This document shows, one piece after another, positions 17,853 through 28,367 of a stretch of 49,042 nucleotides of DNA (position 1 is its first letter; each line of letters opens with the position of its first letter). The translations under genes were made by a program, and so were the position numbers. The notes under the pieces were generated by a model. The model was not told the DNA's origin and ran no database searches. It saw only the letters and a list, made by a program, of their open reading frames with translations. Source of the DNA: CAJXJP01 sp034111025. Its GTDB lineage: Bacteria; Patescibacteriota; Gracilibacteria; BD1-5; UBA6164. The stretch covers positions 1 through 49,042 of the forward strand of contig JAWUYB010000004.1 of the NCBI GenBank assembly GCA_034111025.1, given 5' to 3'.

Positions 17853-18155
17853 TCATGCAGCTCTCATATTAGGCCAATAAGCCTTTCCTTTCTGCATACA
17901 TTTTATCGAAGTTTCTACCTGAGTCTCTAAATTTAAAGCTTCCCATATCCAAGTTCCCTTCTTATCCTGAGTAATGTCTTTAGTTACTCTAAATTTACAG
18001 GTTATTCCAAAATCCTTTTCAATATATTCAAAACCCACTACAATAGAAGTAACCGGTACCTCACTAATTGTTTCTATATAGTCTGATTTGATATCTGATT
18101 CTTGATATAACCCAATTGATGACAAAATCCCTTGGAGAACTTTATTTAATTTCAT
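17853..18155 (-). CDS. hypothetical protein ending in TGA: standard-code gene
   Basis: 100 aa. It ends GCA-TGA at 17853, directly before its terminator. Under code 25 the frame would run 14 more codons through the hairpin to a TAA. All six glycines are GGN, Trp is TGG, an AAAGG ribosome site precedes the ATG and a TTGACA box lies at 18220-18215 (the -10 is less clear). These are signals of a standard-code bacterium. The protein (MKLNKVLQGILSSIGLYQES, then VTSIVVGFEYIEKDFG and GTWIWEALNLETQ) is mixed alpha/beta, soluble, with two Cys; no family recognised. Confidence 0.75.
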   Translation of the reverse strand: MKLNKVLQGILSSIGLYQESDIKSDYIETISEVPVTSIVVGFEYIEKDFGITCKFRVTKDITQDKKGTWIWEALNLETQVETSIKCMQKGKAYWPNMRAA

Positions 18156-18214
18156 ATTAACCTTTTATTTTTGTTTTGAAAAAAGTAAATATACTTTAAT
18201 AATTTAATATACTT

Positions 18215-18220
18215 TGTCAA
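18215..18220 (-). promoter_or_regulatory. -35 box (TTGACA) upstream of the 17853-18155 gene
   Basis: Perfect TTGACA on the minus strand. A TATATT lies 21 bases on and AAGTAT 18 bases on, so the -10 is uncertain. Confidence 0.45.
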
Positions 18221-18295
18221 TATATCTAAAATGCTAAATATTGTATATATATTAATAATTAGTATATTTTAATAAATTACTTTTAATAAATATTT

Positions 18296-19459
18296 ATGCA
18301 AAATTCAATTCAATTATTGAGAAGTTATATATATGTACTACTTTGAACTCTATATTTCAGTTTTTACTTTTTATTTCCAAATCATGAAGTATTCTTATAT
18401 GTAAAAAATGTAATGATCTATTGAAATTTTATATTATCATATTTTAATGCAATATTTTGATTAATAACTGTACTTGGTATTTCTAATTTAATTATTAGAT
18501 TCGTATCAGTAATATTTAATAAAATCACTAAAAAGACAGAAACTGAGTTAGATGATATTCTATGAAATTTTATAATAAAGTTTCTCGACTTAATAAAGTA
18601 CATCTGAGCAGTATATACATTTTTCTATTTAGCTATTACTCCAAAGTATATAGATATAATAGTTGATAAAGCTACATCAGTATTAATTATTTTTATTTTT
18701 CTAAGTTTGACAACTAGTTTTGTAAATATAATATTTGAAAAAGAATTAATCTTTAAATCAAAGTTAAAAGCTGTAAGTAGAACACTACTCCCTTTTATAA
18801 ATAAAATAATAGTTATTTTTATATGGGTTATATGAGCTATTACTATAATTTGAAACTTAGGTTATGATGTATCAGCATTAATAGCTTGAGCTTGAATCTG
18901 AGGTTTAGCTGTAGCTTTAGCTGCTCAGAAATCACTTACAAATGTATTTGGTGCTATAACTATACTTTTAAATAAACCATTCAAAATAGGAGATTATATT
19001 AGTATTAATAATCATATAGGAACGGTAAAAGAAATAGGATTATCTTATCTAACTATCACAGATAAGATGTGACATCAAGTTATGATTCCAAATGAGATGA
19101 TTATTTCTACTTCTGTAGAGAATTTCTCAGTGAGATCTAATAGAAGAACGGATTTCTGAATAGGTCTAGTCTATTGAACCTCACAAGATAAAATGCAAGA
19201 ATGAGTTAAAATAATCGAAGATATATTAGAAAAATATGTAGGAGATAATACTATGTCTAGTTATAGAGTTAATTTTGATATGTTTGGAGATTTTTCACTA
19301 AATATTAATGCAACATATTTTTCTTTAATTAACAAGAGTTACAAAGAATATATTAAACAAAAAGAAGAAATTAACTTAGCTATAAAAGCTCAATTTGAAA
19401 GTGCTTGACTCAATATGGCTTTCCCTACTCAAGAATTAATAATAAAAAAAGAAGACTAA
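18296..19459 (+). CDS. MscS-family mechanosensitive channel
   Basis: 387 aa. Four or five membrane helices precede the MscS pore and beta domain: GAGIGGLAVALAAQKSLTNVFG is the Gly/Ala-packed pore helix and following segment, and GDYISINNHIGTVKEIGLSYLTI the beta domain with the conserved GTV. MscS channels open under membrane tension to release solutes. Many of the pore glycines are TGA, confirming host code. C-terminal domain normal. Stop TAA lies 3 bases before a decayed IS end whose hairpin can serve as terminator. Confidence 0.93.
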
Positions 19460-19474
19460 TTATAAACTGCCCCC

Positions 19475-19517
19475 TAAAAAGTAGAGTGTAAATAAAAAAG
19501 ACACTCTACTTTTTTTA
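19475..19517 (+). terminator. IS-borne hairpin terminator
   Basis: AAAAAGTAGAGTG and CACTCTACTTTTTT: perfect 13-bp stem with T-run just inside the IS left end. It would stop read-through into the transposase gene and here terminates mscS. Confidence 0.85.
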
Positions 19518-19571
19518 TATTAAATATAATACTCAAAAGAAGTAAAATATATTAATATTAAAAAAATAATC

Positions 19572-19739
19572 ATGTCTAAAATAATATATAGCACAGTTCA
19601 AATAAAAGAACTTGAGTCAAATAAATATGTAGAAAAATCTAATTCAAAACAAATACGATTTACTGATACATTTAAAATCGTATTACTAAAAATTATCGGA
19701 CAAGTGATTATTTTACAGAGATATATTCCATATATCTAA
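19572..19739 (+). pseudogene. IS3-family transposase OrfA fragment, frameshifted
   Basis: ATG then MSKIIYSTVQIKELESNKYV, an OrfA start with helix-turn-helix. After FTDTFKIVLLKI the family pattern (LSDKGLFYRDIFHIS) continues only in the next frame, so a small indel broke the gene; in-frame it stops after 55 codons. The other frame stops at 19743-19748. The codon 40 region contains a CGA (KQIRFTD), otherwise not used in host genes. Confidence 0.8.
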
Positions 19740-19742
19740 TAA

Positions 19743-19964
19743 CTAATAAAATTTAGTTCTTTTCATTTTTGAATTACATGGTTCTATAGAATGTTTTCAA
19801 CTCTTTAGTCTTTTTACATCATTTAATAGTATCTTCTCAATATAATTTGAGGTTAATTCTAAAGTTTCTTCTGCAAAACTTATTCTTTTTAACATAACTA
19901 ATCTAGTTTTTATTGCTTCACTTAGGCTTGATCAGCCACGACCTGATTGAAATACTGCGTACAT
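19743..19964 (-). CDS. hypothetical small protein
   Basis: 73 aa, ATG 19964, TAG stop. In-frame TGA (SGRGGSSLSE, RLKSGKHS) point to host code. The central part (AIKTRLVMLKRISFAEETLELTSNYIEKILLNDVKRL) is probably two amphipathic helices. Its stop touches the decayed IS fragment, so the 3' end may have been replaced by the insertion. An open frame continues about 10 codons upstream without a start. No family recognised. Confidence 0.45.
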
Positions 19965-20025
19965 TAATAATTCATAATAATAATAATTTAATTAAATATA
20001 TGAATGATTAAACTTTAATCAACTA

Positions 20026-20070
20026 TTGCAATTATAGAAAAATATAGTATAAAGTAATAACTATAAGAGG
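20026..20070 (+). promoter_or_regulatory. sigma70-type promoter and Shine-Dalgarno of the 20078 gene
   Basis: TTGCAA (20026-20031), 16-base spacer, TATAAA (20048-20053), then AAGAGG (20065-20070) 7 bases before the ATG. Host-type genes in this window lack such a ribosome site. Confidence 0.7.
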
Positions 20071-20077
20071 ATAACAT

Positions 20078-20485
20078 ATGAATAAATATGATACATTTAA
20101 ACTTGAATCACGTATAGATGATGTCATTATTGATGTAATTGTAAATGGTTTCACATGGGAATTAATTAGTGGAAATGAATATACGTTTTTAATAAAAAAT
20201 TCCGAAACCAAAATTATAGTTAATATACAGGAAGATAACATATTCTATTACATAGGTATTCAAGGTAAAACAAGAACATTACCATTTATACTAGTGTTTG
20301 ATAAAAACACAGCAAATACTTCTTTATATTATTTTAATGGTAAAAAGAATGTATTATTTACAGATATGTTTATTAATGAATCTATGGGTTTATTAGTTCC
20401 GAGAACTGTAAATATCAGTATTATGATTGATAAACAAAGACGGGAAACAGTTATTCAGGAAACTAATAAATGTTTGACCAATTAA
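20078..20485 (+). CDS. hypothetical protein, standard-code-like, probably acquired
   Basis: 135 aa, ATG to TAA. No TGA among about 7 glycines, clear AGAGG ribosome site, sigma70-type promoter and a GC-richer terminator. Codon 122 is CGG in KQRRETV, where Arg is natural; in host-type genes CGG is almost never used. The protein looks like a small beta-rich soluble domain (repeated short hydrophobic strands, one Trp, one Cys), MNKYDTFKLESRIDDVIIDV at the start. No family recognised. It is the third member of the standard-code-like set here, after the 8.0-9.2 kb pair and the 17.85 kb gene. Confidence 0.72.
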   Translation: MNKYDTFKLESRIDDVIIDVIVNGFTWELISGNEYTFLIKNSETKIIVNIQEDNIFYYIGIQGKTRTLPFILVFDKNTANTSLYYFNGKKNVLFTDMFINESMGLLVPRTVNISIMIDKQRRETVIQETNKCLTN

Positions 20486-20515
20486 AAAGCCCTCACATTC
20501 GTGAAGGGCTTTTAT
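20484..20515. terminator. bidirectional terminator
   Basis: AAAAGCCCT-CAC and GTG-AAGGGCTTTT form a GC-rich hairpin around ATTC. It ends the plus-strand gene and contains the stop of the convergent minus-strand gene. Confidence 0.9.
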
Positions 20516-21906
20516 CTTTTTGTAGTTCTTTTTAGTGCGATGATGAGTTGGTATATGAGTGTTCAGTAGATTATTTTATATAAAATAAAACCTCAATATA
20601 AAGGTAAATCTAAATTTAAAGTGTTAAATGTATCTTTTCATAGTCAATAAAACGGTGAAAGTAAATTGAAAAAAGTTAATATAAAATTAAACTTTATTAA
20701 ATCATAACAGATTAATAAATAAAAATAATTTATTAATGTAGATAATCACGCAAATAATAATATTATTATAAAATTGTTAAACCAATTATTTCAGTAATTA
20801 TTTACTAGTTTTTGAAATAATAAAGAAATCTTTTCATATAATGAAATATTCTCTAATTTAGAGTAATATTCCATTTCTAAAGCAAAAAACTTATTTGCTT
20901 CAGTATGATTTCAATTTTTATCCATAACATGTTTTAATTGACGGTAATTATCTTTCATAACTTTATAGTCAACAGTTCATTTATTTATAATTTCTTTTAG
21001 ATTATATTTAAAATCAACTCAGTTAAATACACAATCATTCAAAGTAGCATTTTCTATTTCTATTTTTCATTCTATAATAATTCAATTGAATATTGTATTT
21101 CATAAGTTAGAATCTTTTATTATTAAGTTTTTAATAATACAATTTCTTATTTCAAAATTCTTAAAATTATACCTTATATTAGTTAATTTTAGAGTATTAA
21201 TATATAAATTATCTAATATAATTGATTCATTTTTTATATTTTTACTAATATTGATTTCATCAAATTTTACTTTTTTCTTATTTCAAAGATTTTCAATTTT
21301 AAGGAATCAAATCTCAAATCATTTTATATTTATTATACCTCAATTATGTCATTTATTTGAATATCTTATTACAAATTTATCTAATAAATGTTTATTGTTT
21401 GATAATAGTAAACTTGAATTATTATTGTATAATTGATCGATTTTTCAAGTTATTTCACAATCATCTAAAACAATATGATTAAGTAATGAATTATTAATAT
21501 TTTTAAAATTTAAATCACTTATAATTGAATTAATAAATAATAATTTTAATGTAATATCTTCATTATCAAGTTTTATGTTAAAATTATAATTATTATATTT
21601 TTTATCTCTATTTAATATTGAAATTTTATTATTTTCTATATATTTCTGTACTTCATTATTACCAATTTCATTATTAATATTTTGTTCCTCTAGATCTTTT
21701 TTCTCATGTCGCTTTTTATTTAATTGTTTTAAAGAATAATTATTAATTATTTGAGATTTAATATTATCTATTTCTGTGTCTATTTTATGTAATTCTCGAT
21801 AAGTTATTATACTATTAAGTTTATTATCTACTTCTTTTTGTAAATTAAAACTTTCATATTCTATCTCTTCCATATATTGCTGAACTAAAAAAATAAATAT
21901 TAGCAT
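20512..21906 (-). CDS. pentapeptide-like repeat protein with C-terminal membrane segments
   Basis: 464 aa. An N-terminal hydrophobic segment and coiled-coil region (residues 1-85) are followed by about 200 residues of irregular beta-helix-like repeats (GKIEIENATLNDCVFNGVDF, IRNCIIKNLIIKDSNLG), similar to pentapeptide-repeat proteins, then NHTEANKFFALEMEYYSKL, a segment commonly found after such repeats, and two membrane helices near residues 370-450. Such proteins are often membrane-linked with unknown function, sometimes near ion-channel domains. Extremely AT-rich. Host code (TGA used). Confidence 0.72.
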
Positions 21907-21942
21907 TATACTAATATTTATTTTTTATATATCAAACAATTT

Positions 21943-24156
21943 TTAATCAACATATACTTCTCTAGGTTTACTACCATTAGCTGGTCAAACCACTCAAAGT
22001 TCTTCGAGGATATCGAGTACTTTTGCAGCACGAGCGTATCCGAGTCAGAGTTTTCTTTGGACGAGTGAAGTGGATCATTTTCTTGCTTCTTTTACTACTG
22101 CGATGGCTTTTTCGATTATTGCAGGATCTTCTTCTTGATCACCTTTATAGTTTTCTAGAATAGAGCCTTCTGTCTTAGATCTTCATTCAGAAATAGCGGG
22201 ATCTTGCATATTTTTAAGCATATCTGGATCAACTGTGAGTTTTAACTTATTAACTACAGCTTCTACTTCTGATGTTTCAACGAATACTCATTGTACTCTT
22301 TCAGGTTCTTTTTGACCTGTAGGATAATAGAGCATATCACCTCTCCCGAGTAAGTCTTCTGCACCTTTTTGAGAAAGGATAGTTTGACTATCGATTTGAG
22401 AAGCAACGGTAAATGCTACTCTTGATGGAATATTAGCTTTAATAAGACCAGTAATAACATCAACTGACGGTCTTTGAGTTGCAACGATTAGATGCATACC
22501 TACAGCTCTAGCCATTTGTGCGATTCTAGCAATAGATGTTTCTACTTCTTTTTTGTTCCCACTCATCATGAGATCAGCAAGTTCATCGATAACAAATACT
22601 ATATATGGAAGTTTATCTGCTTTATCTACTTTTTCATTATATTCAGTTAAATTCCTTGCTTTCATTTGTGTAGCAAGATCATATCTTCTTAACATCTCCG
22701 CAATACACCATTTTAGTGAATTGAGAGCTTTATCTGGATTAGTAATAACTGGAGTGAGTAAATGAGGAATACCGTTATAAACTGATAATTCTACTCTTTT
22801 TGGATCAACCATTATCATTTTTAATTCACTCGGTGAAAATTTATATAATAATGATATTAAGAAACCATTCATTCATACTGATTTACCAGAACCTGTTTGA
22901 CCAGCTATAAGTAAGTGAGGCATAGTAGCCATATCTCAAATAATGATATTTCAACTCACATCTTTTCATAGAGCAAGAGGTATTTCATATTTTTTACTAT
23001 TGAATTCTTTACTTTCAAGTATATCTTTTAATCAGACGATTTCTCTTTTTGGATTCGGTACTTCAATACCAACTACACCTAAACCAGGTATTGGAGCTTG
23101 TATTCTAATTGATTTAGCATGAAGTGCGAGAGCTAGGTCTTTTTGTAAGTTTACAATTTTTTGAAGCTTTACACCTGATTTAGGTTTGAGTCTATATTGT
23201 ATAACTGTTGGTCATACTCTATAGCCTTCCATATCAACTTCGATTTTGAATTGTAGTAATTTTTCTTGAATTTCAATTTCTTTTTCTCTGATTTCATGTT
23301 CATCAACTTTAGATTTACTCAGTCTATTTTTTAATAGATCTAACCTAGGAAAATCCCATTTTGTAAATTTAGTATTTCAGATTATTTTAGGAGCATCATT
23401 TTTTTTATTATCTTTTATGAATAATGATTTCAGCTTAGAAGGAGATTTAGGTTCTATTATAATTTTTTTAGGAACATCAGATAGGTTTAATTGAGCTTGT
23501 TTTTGTCTTTGTTTAGCAAGGGCTTCCTTTTCTTTTTTAAGAGATTCCATCATATTATCCAATTCCTTTTGCTTAGAATCAACTTTATCATTAACTTTTG
23601 TATCTTTATTTGCTGTAGAACTTGTTTTATATATTTCTTTTTCTTTTCTAAATGTATCTTTTAATTCTGAAACTGCAGATCAAGCTGATGCTACTTTTTT
23701 AGTGAATCATACTGGAGAGAATCTAAATAATATCATAAGTGATATTATAAATAAACTAAAAAATATTAGTCATACAGCTCCTTTTCATACAAGAGGTTCT
23801 AATACAAGAAACATATTAAATGTAGCAGAATAGTCATATTTAAACACACCAATAATTGTAGAAACTCAGAAGAAATAGAATAATAATCAAAATACTCTAT
23901 ACATATTAAATTCTAAATCTTTTTCTTTGATCAAAAACCCTCAAAGTAATATTAAAACTGGAGCAAATATTATTTTGTAATATTCTCAAAAAAGTTCTCA
24001 TAATCAAAATTCAAGTACATTGGAAAATTTAGTTCCATCCTCTACTATAAGGGTTAATACTCAAATAAATAGGAAAAATCATGCAAAAATATATTTTTTT
24101 TGTGCACTTAATCATGTGTTTTTTCTTGGTGTTGGTTTTTTTCTTGGTCTTGTCAC
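21943..24156 (-). CDS. ftsK: DNA translocase FtsK
   Basis: 737 aa from a GTG at 24156 (an in-frame TAA lies 5 codons before it). Four membrane helices in the first 170 residues, a Lys/Gln-rich linker, the alpha domain (KVDEHEIREKEIEIQEKL), then the RecA-like motor: Walker A AGQTGSGKSVGMNGFL, Walker B YIVFVIDELADLMM, VATQRPSVDVITG and LLGRGDMLYYP, and a C-terminal gamma winged helix (GSTSLVQRKLGLGYARAAKVLDILEELGVVG) that reads KOPS-type DNA signals. It pumps chromosome DNA through the septum. Complete by family standards. Monocistronic with a terminator on each side. Confidence 0.96.
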
Positions 24157-24214
24157 AGCAATATTTTCTTAATGTTATTAGTTATAATATACAAATATTA
24201 TTTTAAAATTCAAT

Positions 24215-24240
24215 AAAAAAAGACTTATTATAAGTCTTTC
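24215..24240. terminator. hairpin terminator
   Basis: AAAGACTTA and TAAGTCTTT around TTA with A/T-run flanks. It lies between ftsK and the 24253 gene and ends the latter. Confidence 0.8.
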
Positions 24241-24252
24241 TTGTATGAATTA

Positions 24253-25173
24253 TTAAAATAATTCTGGATTCACACTAAATATATTAATCTTTCATCTAAT
24301 AGGTATTAATTTTGATTCCATTATTATTCCATCTACTATTGTATATAGTTTATTTTTTGCTTGTTCTTCTGAAAGAGATTGACTTTTCATGTATTTATCT
24401 ATATTAATTACGGGTTTTGATATAGATTTTATATAGATATCTATTAATTTTAATACTGTACTATTACCATATACGATATTATTTGGTCATATAAGACAGT
24501 TATTTATTAATAAATCTCTATTGTATTCTAATAATAAACTATAAATATTATTTATAAATTTTGATTTATTTTTAAAATATCCAGTTATAGTTGAATATCA
24601 ATCAGATAATGCTTCTTTGCCACTTTTTATACTTGGACAAATCTTTGATAATTGAGCGATTGGAGATAGTCAATCAACTTCATTTTCTGATTGATTCAAT
24701 AATTTACCAGCTTCTTCTTTTACTTCTTCTGCTATTATATCTGATTCTGTTATTCAATATATATCATTGAGTAATTTTTTAGCTACTATATCATGTCTTG
24801 TATATTTTCTTCATTGATTTGAAATTATATTTTTCAATCATATAATTAATGTTTCTTTTAATTCTATAAATGCATAATCACAAAAGTCTGTATTAGTTAA
24901 TAACCTTTTTATATAAAATAAAACAAATGGTATTTTTTTATGAGTAGAATCTCAACTCATAATTAAGCTTCAAATTTTATCTGAAATAGATTTTTTAAAA
25001 TCAGTATATAATAATCATTCATTACAAATTTTTATCAAAAAATCAGTGTATCAACCAATTATTACATGTCTTAAAGTAATCTCAGATATTCTCATTGATA
25101 TCTGCGTTTCTACTCATTGTATAATGATTTTTTTTTCAATATTTGTAGGAGTTCAGTTATTAATATTATTCAT
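24253..25173 (-). CDS. hypothetical protein
   Basis: 306 aa from the ATG at 25173; about 14 in-frame TGA. Soluble, helix-rich, Ile/Lys/Asn-dominated, with EEVKEEAGKLLNQSENEVDG near the middle. No signal, membrane segment or conserved motif recognised. The plus-strand frame over its 5' half is a shadow. Followed by its own terminator, preceded by a strong one at 25253, so it is a single-gene unit. Confidence 0.65.
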
Positions 25174-25252
25174 AGCCTATGTTTTACATTTAATTATATC
25201 ATGTTTTAATATAATTAGAAATCTCAAAAAATCAAATAATTATTATCTACAG

Positions 25253-25288
25253 AAAAACACATAAGCACCCGCATGCTTATGTGTTTTA
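25253..25288. terminator. hairpin terminator
   Basis: AAAACACATAAGC and GCTTATGTGTTTT form a perfect 13-bp stem around ACCCGCAT; ends the 25316-25618 gene on the minus strand. Confidence 0.9.
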
Positions 25289-25315
25289 TTATTTTAAATG
25301 AAAGTTATTATAAGT

Positions 25316-25618
25316 TTACGCTACTGTACAAGATTCCATATAATTGCTTACTTGATTAAATAATGGTGCACATGCTAGTTTTTCTTGTAATTCTTTTTCT
25401 CTAGGGAGTAAATCTATATTTCACATTGATTCGATTAGTTTACCTTCCTTGTTATTACTTAAAGTAATAATAGAATCTACTTCTTCTTTCAAATTTGCTC
25501 TACATAATTCTAAAGCTGGATCATTATCTTCAAGCATGAAATTAGCTTGTAAGTCTGTTAGATTACTTTGTGTTTTTACTATTTCAGTATCAGGACCTCT
25601 ATTTTCAAAATTACTCAT
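25316..25618 (-). CDS. hypothetical small protein
   Basis: 100 aa, ATG 25618, TAA stop, one TGA (ESMGNIDLL). Acidic and probably helical: LQANFMLEDNDPALELCRAN and LPREKELQEKLACAPLFNQV; three Cys (near residues 39, 82 and 97). No signal or membrane segment. It lies directly downstream of the M23 peptidase gene in coordinates but in its own unit ending at a strong terminator. Function not recognised. Confidence 0.62.
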
Positions 25619-25691
25619 ATTTTTATTTTTATTTTTAAATTTATTTTTTTTGAGAAATATTAATTTTTAATATTTCTCTTTATTAATGTAA

Positions 25692-28097
25692 TTATCTTAA
25701 TGTTAAGTAAACATTTCTATTTTGATTCAATATATTATTAATCATAAATGCAGCTTCTCACCTCATAATATTAACTTTTGGTTGGTAATAGTTTTCACCA
25801 AATTGATCTTTCCAAGTAGTATTATTTAATACATAACTAGCTTTAATATTAGATAAATTATCTAAATCTTTATAATTTTTTAAATTAACATTTGTATTTG
25901 TATCAAATACAAGAAATTCATAAGTTAAATCTAAGAATTCTTTTCTATTAATTTTGTTATATTTCCCTGTTTTAGATTTTATTTTATTTAGGTTACTTAA
26001 ATTTATATCAATTTTACTAGAAATACTATTATTTACAGCATCATCTTTATATTCATTTAATGCATTTTCAATCCAATTTAATGTATCCATTTTAGTTATT
26101 TCTCTTTTTTCTAAGAAATAACCTTTATTGATTCAATCTGCAACTCATTCTGATAATAATGATACAACATCATTTTTATAAACATAGTTAGTCTTAAGGC
26201 CTTTAGGGTTTTTTACATTCAGTTTTTGAGATACTAATATTTTATTATTAAATGTATTAATAATTTCTAATTTTGTATTTTTATTTATTGATTTGTAATC
26301 AAATAATGCAATACCTCAAATAGTATTATTATATGTGAAAGTTACATTACTTTTATAATCTTCATCATTACATTTTTTCTTTGCTATCTTAGATAATTTA
26401 TTTATCTTACCTTCTTTTAAGCAAATTTTAGTACCATTATTAGTATTTATTTTATACGTAGAACCGTATTCAAGATTAATTAAATTTTTACCTTTTGCAT
26501 CTTTAAATATAACTACTGCAGTATTAACTTCTCCAATTACTGGAGATTTATTAGCTATAATTACTGCTTTTTCTGGATAAATAGTTTTACCATTTTCGTA
26601 TATTTTAATAGGAATTCTTTTAATAGTAGTTCCTCAAACTTTTACACTAATAATAATATTACCAGCTTTAAGACCTTTAATTAATATATCTCTTTCTCCA
26701 TCTGTAAAGTAAAATAATCTTTCTGGAAATATTTGTACTTTAGAGTTATCTACTATAAATGACATACCTCATGGCATACTTCATTTAAACCCTCTCCCCT
26801 TTCTATCTGTTATTTTTAAATTAATTTTAGTTGTTTTTCATATTGCTACATTTCAACCTACATCTTGAAAAGTTAATGAAACGTTATATTTTTTAAGAAA
26901 ATCTTTTACTTCTCTTGCTTCAATATCTTCTCTTGATAATACATTTTTCTTAGAAATTTTTTCAGTTTTAACATTGTTTGTTATATAGACCTTTTGATTA
27001 TTACTAGATTTAGAACTTGATTTAGTTCAATTCGCTAAATATTTATTATAATCTTTTTTAGTTTGTGTTCTTGTTTTAGGTCCAAACCAACCTGCACCAT
27101 ATTCTGATTTTGATTTAATAACACCTGTATTTAATTGATAATCAATTACATTATTTTCTAAATCTTCATATTTACCATTAATTGAACCTTTATATACACC
27201 TAGTTCTTTATAAATTTTTTGCACAGCTTTAATATCAGTTTTAGAATATCAGATATATACTGTTTTATTAAATATATCATTATTGCTAGAACTACTTGAT
27301 CTCTTTGAGCTGTTTGAAGAAGTATATGAACCAGTTACTTTATAATCTTTTAATATTGAACCATTTGTTTCTAAAAATTTTAATGGATCAATAGTATTAT
27401 TTTCTAGTTCATTGAAACACATTCCTTCTTCAGATATTTTATAATAACTATAAGGACATTTTGAATAATCATAATAATAAGGGTGAAATGGTGTATCAAG
27501 ATCCAATTGGAAATGTAGATGATTCCCTGTTGAATTACCAGTAGATCATACTTTACCTATCAAAGTTCAAGCTTTTACCTTTTGACCTTTTTTTGCAATT
27601 ATTTTTGACATATGAGCATAGTTTGAAACGATTTTTTTTCCATCAATATAATGTTCAATCGAAACCATTTTACCAAGTGCTATATCTGTTTTAGAGTGAA
27701 TAACTCTACCATCAGCCATAGAATAAATTGGAGTACCTTTAGCTGTAGCAATATCAGTACCAATATGTCATCCATGTCCTACATCCCAACCATATTTATA
27801 ACTTGATCACCATAAGACTGTATAAAGTCTAGTGAATTCATTATAACCTCAATTTTGAGAAGCATATTTTTTGTAATCTTTTGTTTTTAATACTGGTAGT
27901 TTTTGCTTACAATTATTAGATAATGTATCAAAATCATTGAATCTACATTCTAATGTCGATATTTCTTGTAAAGGATAAACTATTTTTGAACTAGTTGCTT
28001 CGGCTATATTAAATATAGGTAATGCAGTACTTGTTAATGTAAAAATTCCTAATAATGAAATTTGTGAAATTTTTATAATTTGTTTTTTCATATTCAT
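25692..28097 (-). CDS. secreted M23 (LytM) peptidase with peptidoglycan-binding and SLH-like domains
   Basis: 801 aa. Signal peptide in the first 35 residues (ending NIAEA). M23 domain about residues 95-190: WHIGTDIA (zinc His and Asp), YAHMSKI, and GNSTGNHLHFQL (HLHF zinc/catalytic His). Then a Ser-rich linker, a PG-binding-1-like repeat (TDIKAVQKIYKELGVYKGSI...GWFGPKTRTQTKKDY), Ig/beta-rich domains, and C-terminal SLH-like motifs (KREITKMDTLNWIENAL, INRKEFLDLTYEFLVF, IMRGEAAFMINNIL). It should cut cross-links in its own or another cell's wall. SLH-like motifs suggest it stays wall-attached. Confidence 0.9.
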
Positions 28098-28367
28098 AAT
28101 AACTTTGTTTTTAAAATAATTTTTAAAAGTCTTTTTATATAAATTGATTTCTATATATAATGGGGTTAAATCAATGGTTATATTACGGGTTGACTTTTTA
28201 TTGTTTGTACATATAAATTACTTCTGTACATTTATTATCACATAGAACAATAGTATTGTCAAATTATGAATACGTTTTTTAATATATAAATATATATTAT
28301 ATTAACTATCCCCTATTTATAAGTAATAATAAGCATATTTTACAATTGTTATTATTAATGTTTAATT
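28098..28367. other. divergent promoter region
   Basis: Between the M23 gene and lgt. A plus-strand TTGACT (28190-28195), 16 bases, TATAAA (28212-28217) promoter lies 150 bases before lgt; TGTACA occurs on both sides of its -10 (28207-28212 and 28225-28230). At 28305-28328 the minus strand reads AATAGGGGATAGTTAATATA, similar to the core of the shared upstream motif at 6.7 and 7.6 kb. Confidence 0.5.

Larger units (their letters stand above)
19463..19745 (+). mobile_element. decayed IS3-family element, left end
   Basis: Left inverted repeat ACTGCCCCCTAAAAAGTAGA typical of the IS150/IS3 type, with the outer TG changed to TA; then a 13-bp hairpin with T-run (19475-19517), a 50-base leader and the 5' part of an OrfA transposase. 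The same 140 bases, with few changes, start the element at 48903. The rest of the element (most of OrfA, OrfB, right end) is absent. Confidence 0.85.

Noticed and set aside
8040..20485. Absence of TGA alone as proof of foreign origin of the small genes
   Set aside because: Native ndk, peroxiredoxin and bL32 also lack TGA; the case rests on the TGA stop, ribosome sites, promoters and terminators together.
25046..25264. 72-aa hydrophobic plus-strand ORF
   Set aside because: Shadow of the 5' half of the minus-strand hypothetical gene and of the terminator at 25253.
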